A stretch of DNA of 64,000 nucleotides from positions 62,001 through 126,000 of the forward strand of contig JAECUM010001147.1 in NCBI GenBank assembly GCA_016617855.1, read 5' to 3'. Below the pieces are notes generated by a model. The model saw only the letters and a list, made by a program, of their open reading frames with translations. It was not told the DNA's origin and did no database searches. Position 1 is the first letter of the stretch; every line of letters begins with the position of its first letter. The DNA comes from Megalonaias nervosa (taxonomy: Eukaryota > Mollusca > Bivalvia > Unionida > Unionidae). Positions 1 to 10,734 of this stretch are shown one piece after another. Both the position numbers and the translations under genes were made by a program.

Positions 1-1153
1 TGCTCTCCTGTGTAACATACTCAGATTCTTTCAACTCAAAGACTTCAAGTTTTTCAACCTACATGAAAAACGTGTAAAAGATGAATAAACACACCATGTT
101 CCATGTTCACATTCATACATAATGTTATTTATTTGTCATTAACAGTACAAGTTTATAAAACTTACAATAAAAGCATAGGGTTGGTCTACAAGTCAGGAAT
201 TTTAAAAACTCCACTTCTTCCCATCCTGGCAAATAGAAGATCAGTAACAACAAGCAACTTGTTTCTATATAAGCTTCCCAAAAATTACTTTGAACTCCCC
301 ATGTACAGTAGTATATAATATCGTAATTTATAGATCTACATCATTCTAAAACCACATCTTTCCAAAACCACAAATTTAAGTACAGATTAAATTGTCAATT
401 TCATAAAACCATGAAAATAAATGAATTCCCAATAAGGTCATATCATGGTTTCTTATCCAGCAGTATGGGTAACATTTTAACTGCTTATATCAGTAATAAC
501 TGAATTTCACCTCTACAACTCAATTTTTTTGCTGAAATAATATCAAGGTCTACATGTACTTATTTTCAACATATACTAATTTTCATGCACACAACTATTA
601 ACAGTTCATCCGAATTTTACAGTACTGTAGTAGTCCTACCCTCTTGCCACAGTAAGATTTGTACATCATGCTGTACATTTCATCACATGCCTTCTTTAAA
701 TTTATGTTTGTAAAAAGCTGTCATAAAAAGTTGAGTTTAATAACAAGAAATGCAGTCTGCATACATTTTAAACTCATCACATTTACTGGTACATCTTTGG
801 TTGAAAGAAGAATGGAACCAACAGCCTATATCAACTTATTAAATTTGTTGTCATCTTTATGTAAAATAAAAGATATTACAAAGTAAAAGACTATAATTTG
901 TAGATTCCAAATAATAAAAAAACTCTTTTCAAGTAGACTACAGAAAAACTTTTTATGGAAAGGATTCAAACTGTGAATCATGAGAGGATGATTGCACTCA
1001 TTTCATTTTCATTTTATGGAACTTGTTAGTAATTTCAATAGTTTGCTAACCAATACCTATATATCATAAAATAAAATTATTTTATTTGATTCATACATTT
1101 CTTATGAAAAAAATACCACAATTAAGTAAGATCCTCTATGAACAAATACTAAC
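1..1153. other. No gene seen (AT-rich, probable intron)
   Basis: AT-rich sequence with no long open frame and no recognisable domain. It lies downstream, on the minus strand, of a good splice donor at 1148-1153, so it is most simply intron of the same host gene. Confidence 0.5.
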
Positions 1154-1312
1154 CCGTTCAGAAGCTACCTCCTTCCTAAGCTTTTCATTTTCTACAATGA
1201 CCTTGTCAAGGGCAAGCTGTTTTCCCATAATGCATTCCTCCAACTCCTCAATACGCTGATTGGCACTTTGAAGCTTGGCTTTTAGTCGCAGCAATGATGG
1301 CAAGTTCCCTCC
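1154..1312 (-). CDS. Host gene internal exon, coiled-coil protein
   Basis: An exon of 159 nt (53 codons, phase 0 at both ends) read on the minus strand. A good acceptor (pyrimidine-rich tract ending TTCATTCAG) lies just before base 1312 and a donor GTTAGT follows base 1154. The peptide starts GGNLPSLLRLKAKLQSANQ and continues with heptad-like charged and hydrophobic residues (IEELEE, ENEKLRKEV), so it should form a coiled coil. I do not recognise the protein family. A second exon with matching phase lies 14.8 kb upstream on the same strand (16139-16189), so the two may belong to one gene whose intron received the Gypsy element. Function is unknown. Splicing is inferred, not proven. Confidence 0.65.
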
Positions 1313-1440
1313 CTGAATGAAAAACACAGATTTAATCAGAAACAGAACTCAAAAACAGACTATAGTATATACTAACCTATAAGTCATGTCCAACTACAAA
1401 CAACACACACCCTGATCTACCACTACATAGTATCAGTGTC

Positions 1441-1603
1441 TACCGTATATACTCGTGTATAAGCCCGTTCGCGTATAAGCCGACCCCCCAACTTCACTAG
1501 GTAAAAATAGAAAAATTGCATGACCTGCAGATAAGCCGACCCCCCTTCTTCAAGGCTTTATTTTTTCCTAAATTCTTCGGCTTATACACGTGTGTATACG
1601 GTA
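1441..1603. repeat. Inverted-repeat element, copy 1
   Basis: A 163-bp element whose ends are inverted copies: it opens TACCGTATATACTCGTGTAT and closes with the near reverse complement (GTGTGTATACGGTA). The middle has a run of C and a TTCTTCAAGGCTTTATTTT segment. It has no coding capacity and resembles a small palindromic MITE. A diverged copy follows only 12 bp later. Confidence 0.7.
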
Positions 1604-1615
1604 CATAACAGTGCC

Positions 1616-1766
1616 TACCATATATACTCGCATATAAGCGGACCCCCCCCCAACTTGACTGGGTAAAAATAGGAAAAATTGCATGACCCGCAGATAAGCT
1701 GACACCCCTTCTTCAAGGCTTTATTTTTTTCCTAAATTCTTTGGCTTATACGCGAGTATATAGGTA
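1616..1766. repeat. Inverted-repeat element, copy 2
   Basis: Second copy of the element at 1441-1603, in the same orientation and about 151 bp long. Terminal sequence TACCATATATACTCGC is mirrored by GCGAGTATATAGGTA. The preceding AGTGCCTACC matches AGTGTCTACC before copy 1, so the unit appears to have been duplicated together with its flank. Confidence 0.7.
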
Positions 1767-3215
1767 TGTTGTTCTACTGATTACTGATAACAATCTCAAC
1801 TGACTTAGATCTGCCAGCACATAATGCAATGGCAGATTTTGGTCTGCAAGTTTGCCAAATGACTATACTTATAAGTGAGTACAATACAGCAAGTCCATTC
1901 TGAATTGCATTGGGTATTAATGATACCAATTAAGTGAAACTTCTCTAAAGTGGACAGTGTTAGGACCAAATTTTTTGTCATTTTACTGAGGTGGCCAGGA
2001 TCTGGAGGTTTGATTAGTATCAGAAATGTCTTTATTGGAACAAAATTCTTCGACCAGTATGCAAAGAAGACTGGCTTAGAGAAGTTTTCTTATACAAGAA
2101 ATAGGAGAATAGGTGTGAAACCCCATCTGCTCACATGCAGCATTTTCCAAGAATACCTAAATGTAGCACTGTATATAAAACAGTATGGCACATGAAGTGG
2201 AAACATATAAGCATGGGGCTATGACCCCAGACACAAAAATTTTAACTGACCAATGCATTAACCATTATGGCTACCAATTTGCTTGCTCCCCACAGAAAAT
2301 CAAGAAAGTGAAGAGACACCTACTGACAATTTGGAAGATGGATTCCTCACAATTTTCTTCCCACTTCAGTTCAATCTACTTTAAAGAAAAAACTCACTTT
2401 CTCTTCTTTGTATGGTTATGTATATCTGCAGTCCATAGCAATGCTGTTTTAGAAACAAAAGGAGAACAATTCCACATTACCTACTTTTGAATTCAACTGA
2501 TTTTGTAAGCTACTGTGTTTTCATGGGTATCAAATTTTATGTTTTTTTTAAAGACATTTCCACAGGTACTTAATTTGTGGATTTGCCTCTGTAAGGGCCT
2601 GTGCAAACTATGTGCAAGCAGTGTATATGCACAAGGATCTGTTTTCAGAGGAGTGCCAAACTGGAGACGAAAAGGGACACAAAAATCAGACAAGAGAGCT
2701 AAAATGAAACCAGATCTTTGGGGGGTTTTTTTCTTTAAATAAAATCTTTATATTTGGTCATAACTCAGATCAATTTCTTGCAACTTTGTTATCAGCAAAT
2801 ATTTTAAGGGGGGGGGGGCAAATGTCTGATTTTTACCTGTGAAGTTTTACCTTGCACCAGCACTGGCCTCCATTTAAAGTTTGTTTATTTATAGGTATTA
2901 TATTTCATGAATTAACCTTTACAAATACAAAAAAAATCAAGAATACAACAGAAATAAGCTGAGAGGTCCAGAATGATTCATTTGAATTGTGGTTCGAACA
3001 CTCACCTAGATCAATCCCTAGGTGTTGTCTTTCACATGCTAAACATTATACAGTACTGATGCAGCCAACAACACCAAGACAAGCAGCTAACAAAGTACAT
3101 ATATACAATCTTTTACTTAAACAACTGTCCATAAAGTTGCACCATCAAGACATTCCAAAGATCATGTAATTAACAAAAAGATTTACGAGTGGTGAAATTC
3201 AAATACATGCATGTG
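1767..3215. other. No gene seen
   Basis: AT-rich sequence with short open frames only (up to about 100 codons, no domain, no splice-supported exon). It includes a G run near 2810-2818. Best read as intron. Confidence 0.5.
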
Positions 3216-3520
3216 TATGATATTTGGATTTTTAACATAGCTCTAAGTTTCTCAGTCATATCACTATTATGTCTGCAGTGTAACAGTTTATATTTAAGTC
3301 TTGCACAGGGCATCATGCCGCAGACATGTAGCACCATGTCCCACCCAGTCACATTATCCTGACACCAGGCGTACCAGTCCTAACATTAACCTCTTAATGC
3401 TGAGCGGCAAGAGAAGCAACTGCTTGTACCATTTTTTATAAGTCTTTGATATGGCTCAGCCATGGTTCAAACCCATAACCTCCCGTATGAAGGCAGACGC
3501 TCTAAGCACTTAGGCCACAG
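3216..3520 (-). repeat. tRNA-derived SINE, copy A (minus)
   Basis: On the minus strand the head reads TGGCCTAAGTGCTTAGAGCG and then TATGGGTTTGAACCATGG, matching the A box and B box of a pol III promoter. The body (AGGATAATGTGACTGGGTGG, GCATGATGCCC, ATATGACTGA) is shared with copies at 15543-15850 and 59568-59850. It is non-coding. It would be transcribed by RNA polymerase III and mobilised by a LINE. Confidence 0.7.
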
Positions 3521-3599
3521 AAGGGGTCTACATGTATGTGGAGAATGTAATCATTCCATATGTAAAAATGGAACAGCCCTCTGCTTAATGAAACTGGTT

Positions 3600-3708
3600 G
3601 GCTGTGGCAGTATTTTATGTGAACAAAATGCAATTGCTGGCTGTGGCAATATTTAATGTGTACACCATGCAATCTGCTGGCTGTGAAAATATTTTATGTG
3701 TACACAGC
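3600..3708. repeat. Three-copy tandem repeat, ~37 bp
   Basis: Three imperfect tandem units beginning GCTGTGGCAGTATTTTATGTG and GCTGTGGCAATATTTAATGTG, then GCTGTGAAAATATTTTATGTG. No coding potential. Confidence 0.65.
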
Positions 3709-4010
3709 CATCAAAGTGCAGAGACACAGTATTAGCTAAACTGAAAGACAATGGAATCACTGCTACTGCCTGCATTGCATACAGACGACCTCCAACATTC
3801 TGACTCGGTAGTAAACCAACAGAGCAAATGAAGAACTGAAATCACACTACCACTGATGTGCAAAACAGGTTAGAGAGATCAAGAGGGGAAAAAATTACTT
3901 CACTTTTGAAGGTCAATGCATTTTATTTACAAACCTCAAATCATTAACACTTACTCTAAGTCATGAAAATGGATAATTGCGACTTGTGAAAAAAGTCAGA
4001 CATTGGTCCT

Positions 4011-4928
4011 TGTTACGTGTAGGCTCATACAAAAGTAACAAAAGAAAAGAGTGAAGTCAACAAGCTTTGTAAATTTAACAAAATAATTTATTTCCCTAGA
4101 AAACAAGGTAAAAATATGAAAAAGGACTTACGGTTTGTGAATCTAATCCAAAAACTAATCCTAGAATTTAAAAATATAAGTCCTATCACTAAAAAGTTCT
4201 AATTGAATCCAAGTTTGAATCTCGATGAAGTTCCAATATGGAAGGCGATGACGTCAGATGAGGTCGTTGTACTGATGGCAACAGTTCCTCGTCAAATCAC
4301 AATTTATAATGTTCCAGTTTAGAATTCCAGAATAAATTTCCACTAAATGTCTTTGTCCAAGAATTTTTATAAAGAAGAGCACTTGTATGTTTTCCAGAGA
4401 ATATAAATTATTAAATCCAAAAAATAGAAGAAGTCTAAATCAAACTGGCATCAACATAAAAAAAAAAACACCTTGAGCTCTAAAGGTGTAGAATACGACT
4501 GACTATAATTCACTGAGATACGAGTATTAAACCCAACTAAAACATAATTTCAAGCCAGTGTGATGGGTCATGTGATCACTTACTACAAGTCGATTAGCAT
4601 GTAGGCTAGAATAGTCCTTGCTAAGAATCAGATACCCACACTAGAAATGAATTTAAAAATAACGCGTTGACTGAACATGACCTTGGTAATAACCAATCAT
4701 TTTCACTTAGTGTTTACAAAATCGGAACCAAGGTCAAGAACTAGGTCAGCTAAAAATACAATGTAGCAATCATTTTGAGTTTTAATCAGACTAAAAGAAC
4801 TAAACTGAATTTTTCTAGAAAAATGTCAAATCCAGTGAATAAAGTTATTACAATAACATGTAATGAAATAAAAATAAAGTAAAAGAGAATTTAAAACACA
4901 CAAGTAATTTAATTACATATATGTAACA
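4011..4928 (-). repeat. 3' LTR of the Gypsy element
   Basis: 918-bp LTR starting TGTTACGTGTAGGCTC and ending ATATATGTAACA. It differs from the other LTR by about 15 substitutions, a 21-bp indel near 4661 and a small indel near its end (counted by eye), so the pair is about 98% identical outside the indels. Confidence 0.9.
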
Positions 4929-4940
4929 CGTCCCCCATAG
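4929..4940 (-). promoter_or_regulatory. Candidate polypurine tract
   Basis: Abutting the 3' LTR, the minus strand reads TATGGGGGACG, the purine-rich stretch expected to prime plus-strand DNA synthesis. It is short. Confidence 0.35.
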
Positions 4941-5063
4941 AGAAAAAGAAAGATTTATATAATAAAGCTTTCTTTTTACCATATATTAATTATACATGAG
5001 GTAAAAAAAATTACATAAGAAGAACTCTTATGAATTATACAAAGTGTACATGAAATAATATTT

Positions 5064-6520
5064 CTATACACGGGAAAGTGCATCTGCAATCAAATTGTCT
5101 TTTCCTTTGATGTGCCTGATGTCAAGATTATATTCTTGTAAAAACAAACTCCACCTTAATAATCTTTGATTTTTACTTTTCATCTTGTCAATGAAAGTAA
5201 GGGGGTTGTGATCACTAAACACAACAATCAGAGAAGGGGCTGAACTAATGTAAACTTCAAAATGCTGTAATGCCAATATTAAAGCCAAACATTCCTCTCA
5301 ATTGTTGAGCAATTCCTTTGGTGCTTATTTAATTTCTTAGAGAAATAGCACACTGGATGATCAACACCATTTCTATCTTCTTGAATCAATACTGCTCCAA
5401 CCCCAACATCACTTGCATCAACAGATAGTTTAAAAGATTGACTGAAATTTGGAGCTGTAAGAACCGGCGCACTTTTAAGTATGGCTTTTAACCTATCAAA
5501 AGCCTCCTGACATTTATCAGTCCAAAGAAACTTGTTTTTCTTGCTCAACAAGTTTGTCAGGGGTTCAGCAATATTAGAAAAATTGGAACAAAATTTCCGA
5601 TAGTATCCAGCCATACCTAAAAATTGCATCAGCTGCTTTTTACTGACAGGCACTGGGAATTCAGAGATAGCCTTGACCTTAGCATCTATAGGTTTAACTC
5701 ACTCATGTCCCATAATATGTCCTAGAAATGTCACACAAGCACAGCAGAACTCACTTTTTGATAAACTGATTGTCAAACTTGCATCACTGAGTCTGTCAAA
5801 GAATTTCCGAATCGTGGGTAGATGTTCTTTCCAGGTGTCGTTGTAGATGATGACATCATCAATGTAAGCATCACAATTATCTAGACCAGAGGTAATCATA
5901 TTCATCAAACGCTGAAATGTACTTGGGGAACACTTCATCACTTTATATTGACAGAGTCCATCTGGAGTCATGAATGTCGAAATTTCCACTTCTTCTTACA
6001 TTAGTGGAATTTGCCAAAATCCTTTCAGAAGATCAAATTTGGTGACATACTGGGCATTTCCAAATTTATCAACACAGTCATTGATTCTTGGTAATGGAAA
6101 TGAATCTGTTTTTGTCACACTGTTCACTTTCCTATAATCAGTGCACATACGGAAAGTTTTATCTGGTTTCGGAACAAGTATACATGGTGAACTCCAGTCA
6201 CTTTTACTGGGCTCTATGAAATCATTCTACAGCAAATACTGAATTTCCTTTTTCAAGTATTCCTGTTTGAGAGGGTTAATCCTGTATGGATGTTGTTTCA
6301 CAGGTTTGGAATTCACAATTTCAACATCATGAAAAATTTTGTTTGTCCTCGTAGGAACATCTGGAAATAAGTGCTCATATTCAAATAATACCTGTTTAAG
6401 TTCATTCCTTTCCTGATCTTGCAAATGTAAAAGTTACTGGTCCAGATTTTTCATAATTTCCGAATTCCGAAGATTTGTTGTTCCAAAATCAGTAGAGTCC
6501 GATTGAATTCCTTCACTTAC
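5064..6520 (-). pseudogene. Gypsy reverse transcriptase-RNase H (broken)
   Basis: Minus-strand RT followed directly by RNase H, spread over several open pieces. Visible RT landmarks are a KPDKTFRMCTDYRKVN segment, KFDLLKGFWQIP (first catalytic Asp) and YIDDVIIYND (YxDD box). A GYYRKF connection segment follows. RNase H shows LSVDASDVGVGAV, STIER and SDHNPL, giving the D-E-D triad, and ends with DNLIADALSRV. In-frame stops fall at about 6225-6227, 5992 and 5699, with a frame break near 5285. The domain sequence is typical of Ty3/Gypsy, so the unusual order is not due to a Copia RT. Its role would be reverse transcription and RNA strand removal in the virus-like particle. This copy cannot make the protein in one piece. 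Confidence 0.88.
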
Positions 6521-6609
6521 ATCCTCAGTAAGTGGGACAGGTACAACTAAATTAACTGCATGATTTACCTGGCTATCTCTCTTAATATACTAGTACTCCA
6601 TTAATTTAT

Positions 6610-7353
6610 TTAGATCAGAGTACTATTATTATAATTTAACTCATTCATTTTCTTCTTAACTTTGTAAGGGCTGTAAAATCTAATTTGAAGAAAATTTTGA
6701 AGAATGAGCAAGAGAGAATGAACTCTATTACAAGACTCAAAACTTCTCTCAATTAAAATTCTGTGAAACCATAATTTCACTTTTGACTTGAATTGATGAG
6801 TGCCAAATTCAAGCATAACAGTCTGGAAAATTCCAGACATAAAATTTGACCCTTGACCAGACTGGACAAATTTGGGAAGGCCCAACTGAGTGAAAAACTT
6901 TATCAAAGCTTTTACAATAGTTTTGGTTTTAATATTCCTCAAAGGAATTGCCTCTGGGAATCTTGTTGAAACACACATAAAGGTCAACAAATATTGGTTG
7001 CCTGACTTGGTCTTAGGTAAGGGACCAACACCATCTACCATTATTCTGCTAAATGGTTCGTCAAATGCAGGAATTGGTTGCAGATGAGCCTTAGGTATCT
7101 TCTGCTTGGGTTTTCCTACCATTTGACAAGTATGACAAGATCTACAGTATTTACAAATATCAATTTTGATTTTTGGCCAATAAAAGGGAGTCAAGATCTT
7201 GTGATAAATCTTAATAATCCCTAAATGACCAGCCAGAGGAGTTTTATGGGCCAAACTAAGTATTTCCTGTCTGTAAGAATTTGGAACTACAATCTGATAA
7301 TTCACTGAGCACTCGTCACCAGCAGGTACCTCGGGACGTCTCCATTTTCTCAT
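6610..7353 (-). pseudogene. Gypsy integrase located upstream of RT (broken)
   Basis: Minus-strand integrase. The zinc-binding H2C2 module is visible (HLGIIKIYH ... CKYCRSCHTC), followed by the RNase-H-fold core with the first catalytic Asp in RIMVDGVGPLPKTKSG. At the place of the second catalytic Asp the frame reads VQSGQGSNF, with Gly instead of Asp. The C-terminal part drifts into unrelated sequence (KVKLWFHRILIERSF), and the catalytic Glu region is not recognisable. The gene lies between the protease-like region (7360-8280) and RT (from about 6520), which is the Copia order. Its job in an intact element is to insert the cDNA. Here it is almost certainly inactive. Confidence 0.85.
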
Positions 7354-7359
7354 AAGAAT

Positions 7360-8280
7360 TCAATTTTTAATGAAATAACAGACAGGTACTTCAGTGTCTT
7401 CAGTTTCACTAATGGCCCTCTGAAACAAACAGGAGATCTCAGGATCTTTTTCCTGTTCGACGACAAGTGATTGTCGTTTATCACCCTGATTAGATAAAAG
7501 AGAATGAGTAGTTAAAAGAGGATCACTGTGATCAATACTTTCTGATTGATCCAAACAAGGAGTGAAAGTGACCTCATCAAAAGCCTGACCAATACATGTG
7601 TCAGTTAAAGGAATATTTTCCTTATCAAAATCATTTTCAAGAGCTTTCTTTACCATAGCTCTAGTAACTGCACAAGCTGGGTATAAATCAGGGCATTCAT
7701 TTTCAATAGGATCAACTTTCTGATCCAAAGAAAGCTTGTCAGTTACAAGTGGATTAACCACAACCTTGTCTCCAGCCAGGTCATTGCCTAGTAACAAATG
7801 AATTCCCCCAACGGGTAAAGAAGGCACTACTCTGACTGTCACAGGTCCTGAAACTAAGTCTGATGACAAATTAACAGAATGGAGAGGAACATTAACAAAA
7901 CCACACTCTCCTCCCTGAATAAGAACACTCTCATTAGAAGAAGACTTCTCAGAAAAAGGCAAAGTACCTGATAATAAAACACTCTGAGAAACTCCTATAT
8001 CCCTTAAAATTTTAATAGGGATAGGATTGGCCAAATCACCCAAGAGTGATATAGAACCCTTCGACATGAATGGTTCATATTTCTCCATAATAAAATCAGA
8101 CTGGGGTTTATTAGACCCAACAAATGTATTGCTTTTAATACATGACCATGACCTTGACCTCTTAGAAATAAGAGCATCTGGGATAGGTCTATCTTGATAC
8201 TGATACTTATATTTCAATTTGAAGCAATCAGAAATAACTTGTCCTTTCTTCTTGCAATAGGTACATGTAGGAAGAGACAT
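7360..8280 (-). pseudogene. Gag zinc knuckle plus aspartic-protease-like region
   Basis: A 306-codon open stretch on the minus strand. It opens with CTYCKKKGQVISDCFKLK, which has the spacing of a CCHC nucleocapsid knuckle but Gln where the His should be. About 100 residues on, ILRDIGVSQSVLL occupies the place of the retropepsin D-T/S-G triad, with Ile replacing Thr/Ser. A hydrophobic IHLLLGNDLAGD follows, as in retroviral-type proteases. The C-terminal third is acidic and has no domain I recognise. It ends just before the integrase frame. The substituted knuckle and active-site residues argue for loss of function. Confidence 0.7.
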
Positions 8281-9619
8281 GGATTTTGAATCAAACTTAT
8301 CAGAACTTGATTCTTAAAAGTTGTGCCAGATTGAGTTTTAGAAAGAGTCGTATTAGGCTGAAATACCTTTCTACCAGTGGACTGCTGAGTGAAAGACTTG
8401 CCTACAACAGAAACTTTATGAGTTAAGGAATACTCATCAGCAACACGAGCAGCCTTTTCCAAGGTTTTGATCTGATGCTTGTCAAGATAAGTCTAATATC
8501 GCTATGGCACAGTTCTTGAATACAAGTTGTTTGAGACTTTCATAATCATGTTCAACTTTCTTGGCTAAGCACCATCTCTCAAATAACTGCTCTTTTTCAC
8601 TTGCAAATTCGACATGAGTCTGTCCAGCTTCTTTTCTATAGTTCCTGAATTTTTGCCGATAAGCTTCAGGGACTAACTCATAACCCTTTAAGATGAATTC
8701 CTTAACCAAATCATAGTCGGCACTTCGATGAACTGACAGTGAATGGTAAATATCACTAGCTGTACCAACAAGTACACATTGTAGTAACTGAGTCCAATGC
8801 TCCCGGCCATTTCAAATTTTCGGCAACTTTTTCAAAACGAGGAAAATATTTGTCTACTTCTTTTCCTCTGAAAGGGGGCACTAACCTGATATTTCTTGTA
8901 ATATCAAAACTTGAATTTGTATGTGAAGTGGGATCATGCTTTTCACTTGCCAGCTCCATTTCTTTCATTTTAATTTGAAATTCCCTTTCATCCTTCTCTT
9001 GTTGCACTGTCTGTCTCTCTCCCTCTCTTCTAATTGCATTTGTTCTTTCTGTAATTCCAATTTTATTTGTTTATCTTTCTCTCTGTCCTCTCTCTCTCTC
9101 TCTCTTTCTCAAATTGTAATTTCATTTGTTTATCATTCTCTCTTTCCTGTTTCTCTCTCTCTCCTCTTTCTCAAATTGCAACTGCAATTGTTTCTCTTCT
9201 TTCTGTAAATGCATTTGTTCTTTTTCATTTTCCAATTGTAACTGCATTTGTTCTTTCTGTAAATGCATTTGTTCTTTTTCCTTTTCCAACTACAGCTGCA
9301 TTTGTATTTGTTTTTCCTCTTTATCTTTCTGAAGTTCCAGCTTCCTTAACTCTAATTCCATTTTGTATTTTAATTTTAATTCCTTTACTTTTATGTCAGA
9401 GGCTGACACAAACTTACTGATCAAACCCAAAACACTTTTATCGAAAACATTCTTGTCTACCAAATCCTGGATCAAAATGTTTATTTCTTGCTTCGTTAAA
9501 GAAGCTTTTGCCTCAGAAAGCTCATATTTTCTGGCAAGTTCATGCAATTCATCTTTTTTCAAACTATCCAACTGCTCATGAGAATGACTAGAAAGAAAAG
9601 TCTCCTCTTTTGATGACAT
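8200..9619 (-). pseudogene. Gypsy gag (broken)
   Basis: The minus-strand start at 9619 opens with MSSKEETFLSSHSHEQ and a SAP-like helix-turn-helix (LKKDELHELARKYEL). A long, extremely charged coiled-coil tract of Glu/Lys/Arg/Gln follows; on the plus strand it appears as CT-rich low complexity (about 8990-9340). Then come capsid-like segments (LVPPFRGKEVDKYFPRFEKV, YRQKFRNYRKEAGQTHVEF). A stop at about 9288 and frame breaks near 8790 and 8490 split it. It would form the particle shell. The order SAP, coiled coil, capsid helix block and then zinc knuckle fits mollusc Gypsy gag proteins as I know them, but the assignment rests on pattern only. Confidence 0.75.
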
Positions 9620-9758
9620 TGTGAAAAAAAGCCTGTTGAATCCACTAAAATTTCAAACAAAATATGAAATAGTACTTGGGATTTAAATTATTCTGAAAAC
9701 TAGGGGAATTTAAATTTCAAAAACAATTTTCTGAAATATTTTAGCCAAAATTCATATA

Positions 9759-9777
9759 TCCCAAGGATGAGACACCA
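9759..9777 (-). promoter_or_regulatory. Candidate primer-binding site
   Basis: Just inside the 5' LTR the minus strand reads TGGTGTCTCATCCTTGGGA, after a short spacer. TGG at the start and the position fit a tRNA primer-binding site. I cannot name the tRNA from memory. Confidence 0.35.
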
Positions 9778-9786
9778 ATTTTCCTT

Positions 9787-10729
9787 TGTTACGTGTAGAC
9801 TCGTACAAAAGTAACAAAAGAAAAGAGTGAAGTCAACAAGCTTTGTAAATTTAACAAAATAATTTATTTCCCTAGAAAACAAGGTAAAAATATGAAAAAG
9901 GACTTACGGTTTGTGAATCTAATCCAAAAACTAATCCTAGAATTTAAGAATATAAGTCCTATCACTAAAAAGTTCTAATTGAATCCAAGTTTGAATCTCA
10001 ATGAAGTTCCAATATGGAAGGCGATGACGTCAGATGAGGTCGTTGTACTGATGGCAACAGTTCCTCGTCAAATCACAATTTATAATGTTCCAGTTTAGAA
10101 TTCCAGAATAAATTTCCACTAAATGTCTTTGTCCAAGAATTTTTATAAAGAAGAGCACTTGTATGTTTTCCAGAGAATATAAATTATTAAATCCAAAAAA
10201 TAGAAGAAGTCTAAATCAAACTGGCATCAACATAAAAAAAAAAACACCTTGAGCTCTAAAGGTGTAGAATACGACTGACTATAATTCACTGAGATACGAG
10301 TATTAAACCCAACTAAAACATAATTTCAAGCCAGTGTGATGGGTCATGTGATCACTTACTACAAGTCGATTAGCATGTAGGCTAGAATAGTCCTTGCTAA
10401 GAATCAGATACCCACATTAGAAATGAATTTAAAAATAAAACTGTTTACAACAGAGCTAACGCGTTGGCTGAACATGACCTTGGTAATAACCAATCATTTT
10501 CACTTAGTGTTTACAAAATCGGAACCAAGGTCAAGAACTAGGTCAGCTAAAAATACAATGTAGCAATCATTTTGCATTCTAATCAGACTAAAAGAACTGA
10601 ACTGAATTTTTCTTGAAAAATGTCAAATCCAGTGAATCAAGTTATTACAATAACATGTAATGAAATAAAAATAAAGTAAAAGAGAATTTAAAACTAACAC
10701 ACAAGTAATTTAATCACATATAAGTAACA
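9787..10729 (-). repeat. 5' LTR of the Gypsy element
   Basis: 943-bp partner of the LTR at 4011-4928. It carries an extra ~21 bp containing GTTTACAACAGAGCTA. As the element is read on the minus strand, this copy is the promoter-bearing 5' LTR. Confidence 0.9.
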
Positions 10730-10734
10730 GTCCT

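Larger units (their letters stand above)
4011..10729 (-). mobile_element. Gypsy-group LTR retrotransposon, Copia-like pol order
   Basis: Complete 6.7-kb element on the minus strand. Two LTRs (4011-4928 and 9787-10729) start TGTTAC and end GTAACA, and the pair is flanked by a perfect 5-bp duplication GTCCT (4006-4010 and 10730-10734). From the 5' LTR inward on the minus strand come gag, a zinc knuckle, a protease-like region, integrase, RT and RNase H. Integrase before RT is the Copia arrangement, yet RT/RNase H are clearly Ty3/Gypsy-type (YIDD, FLGHIMGHE, SVDAS, SDHNPL). Such mixed order is known for the Gmr1-like Gypsy group. All coding parts carry stops or frame breaks, so the copy is non-autonomous. 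It sits in the putative intron of the host gene. Confidence 0.9.

Noticed and set aside
8936..9420. Plus-strand open frames rich in Ser, Leu, Phe and Cys
   Set aside because: Shadow of the charged coiled-coil part of gag on the other strand (CT-rich low complexity).
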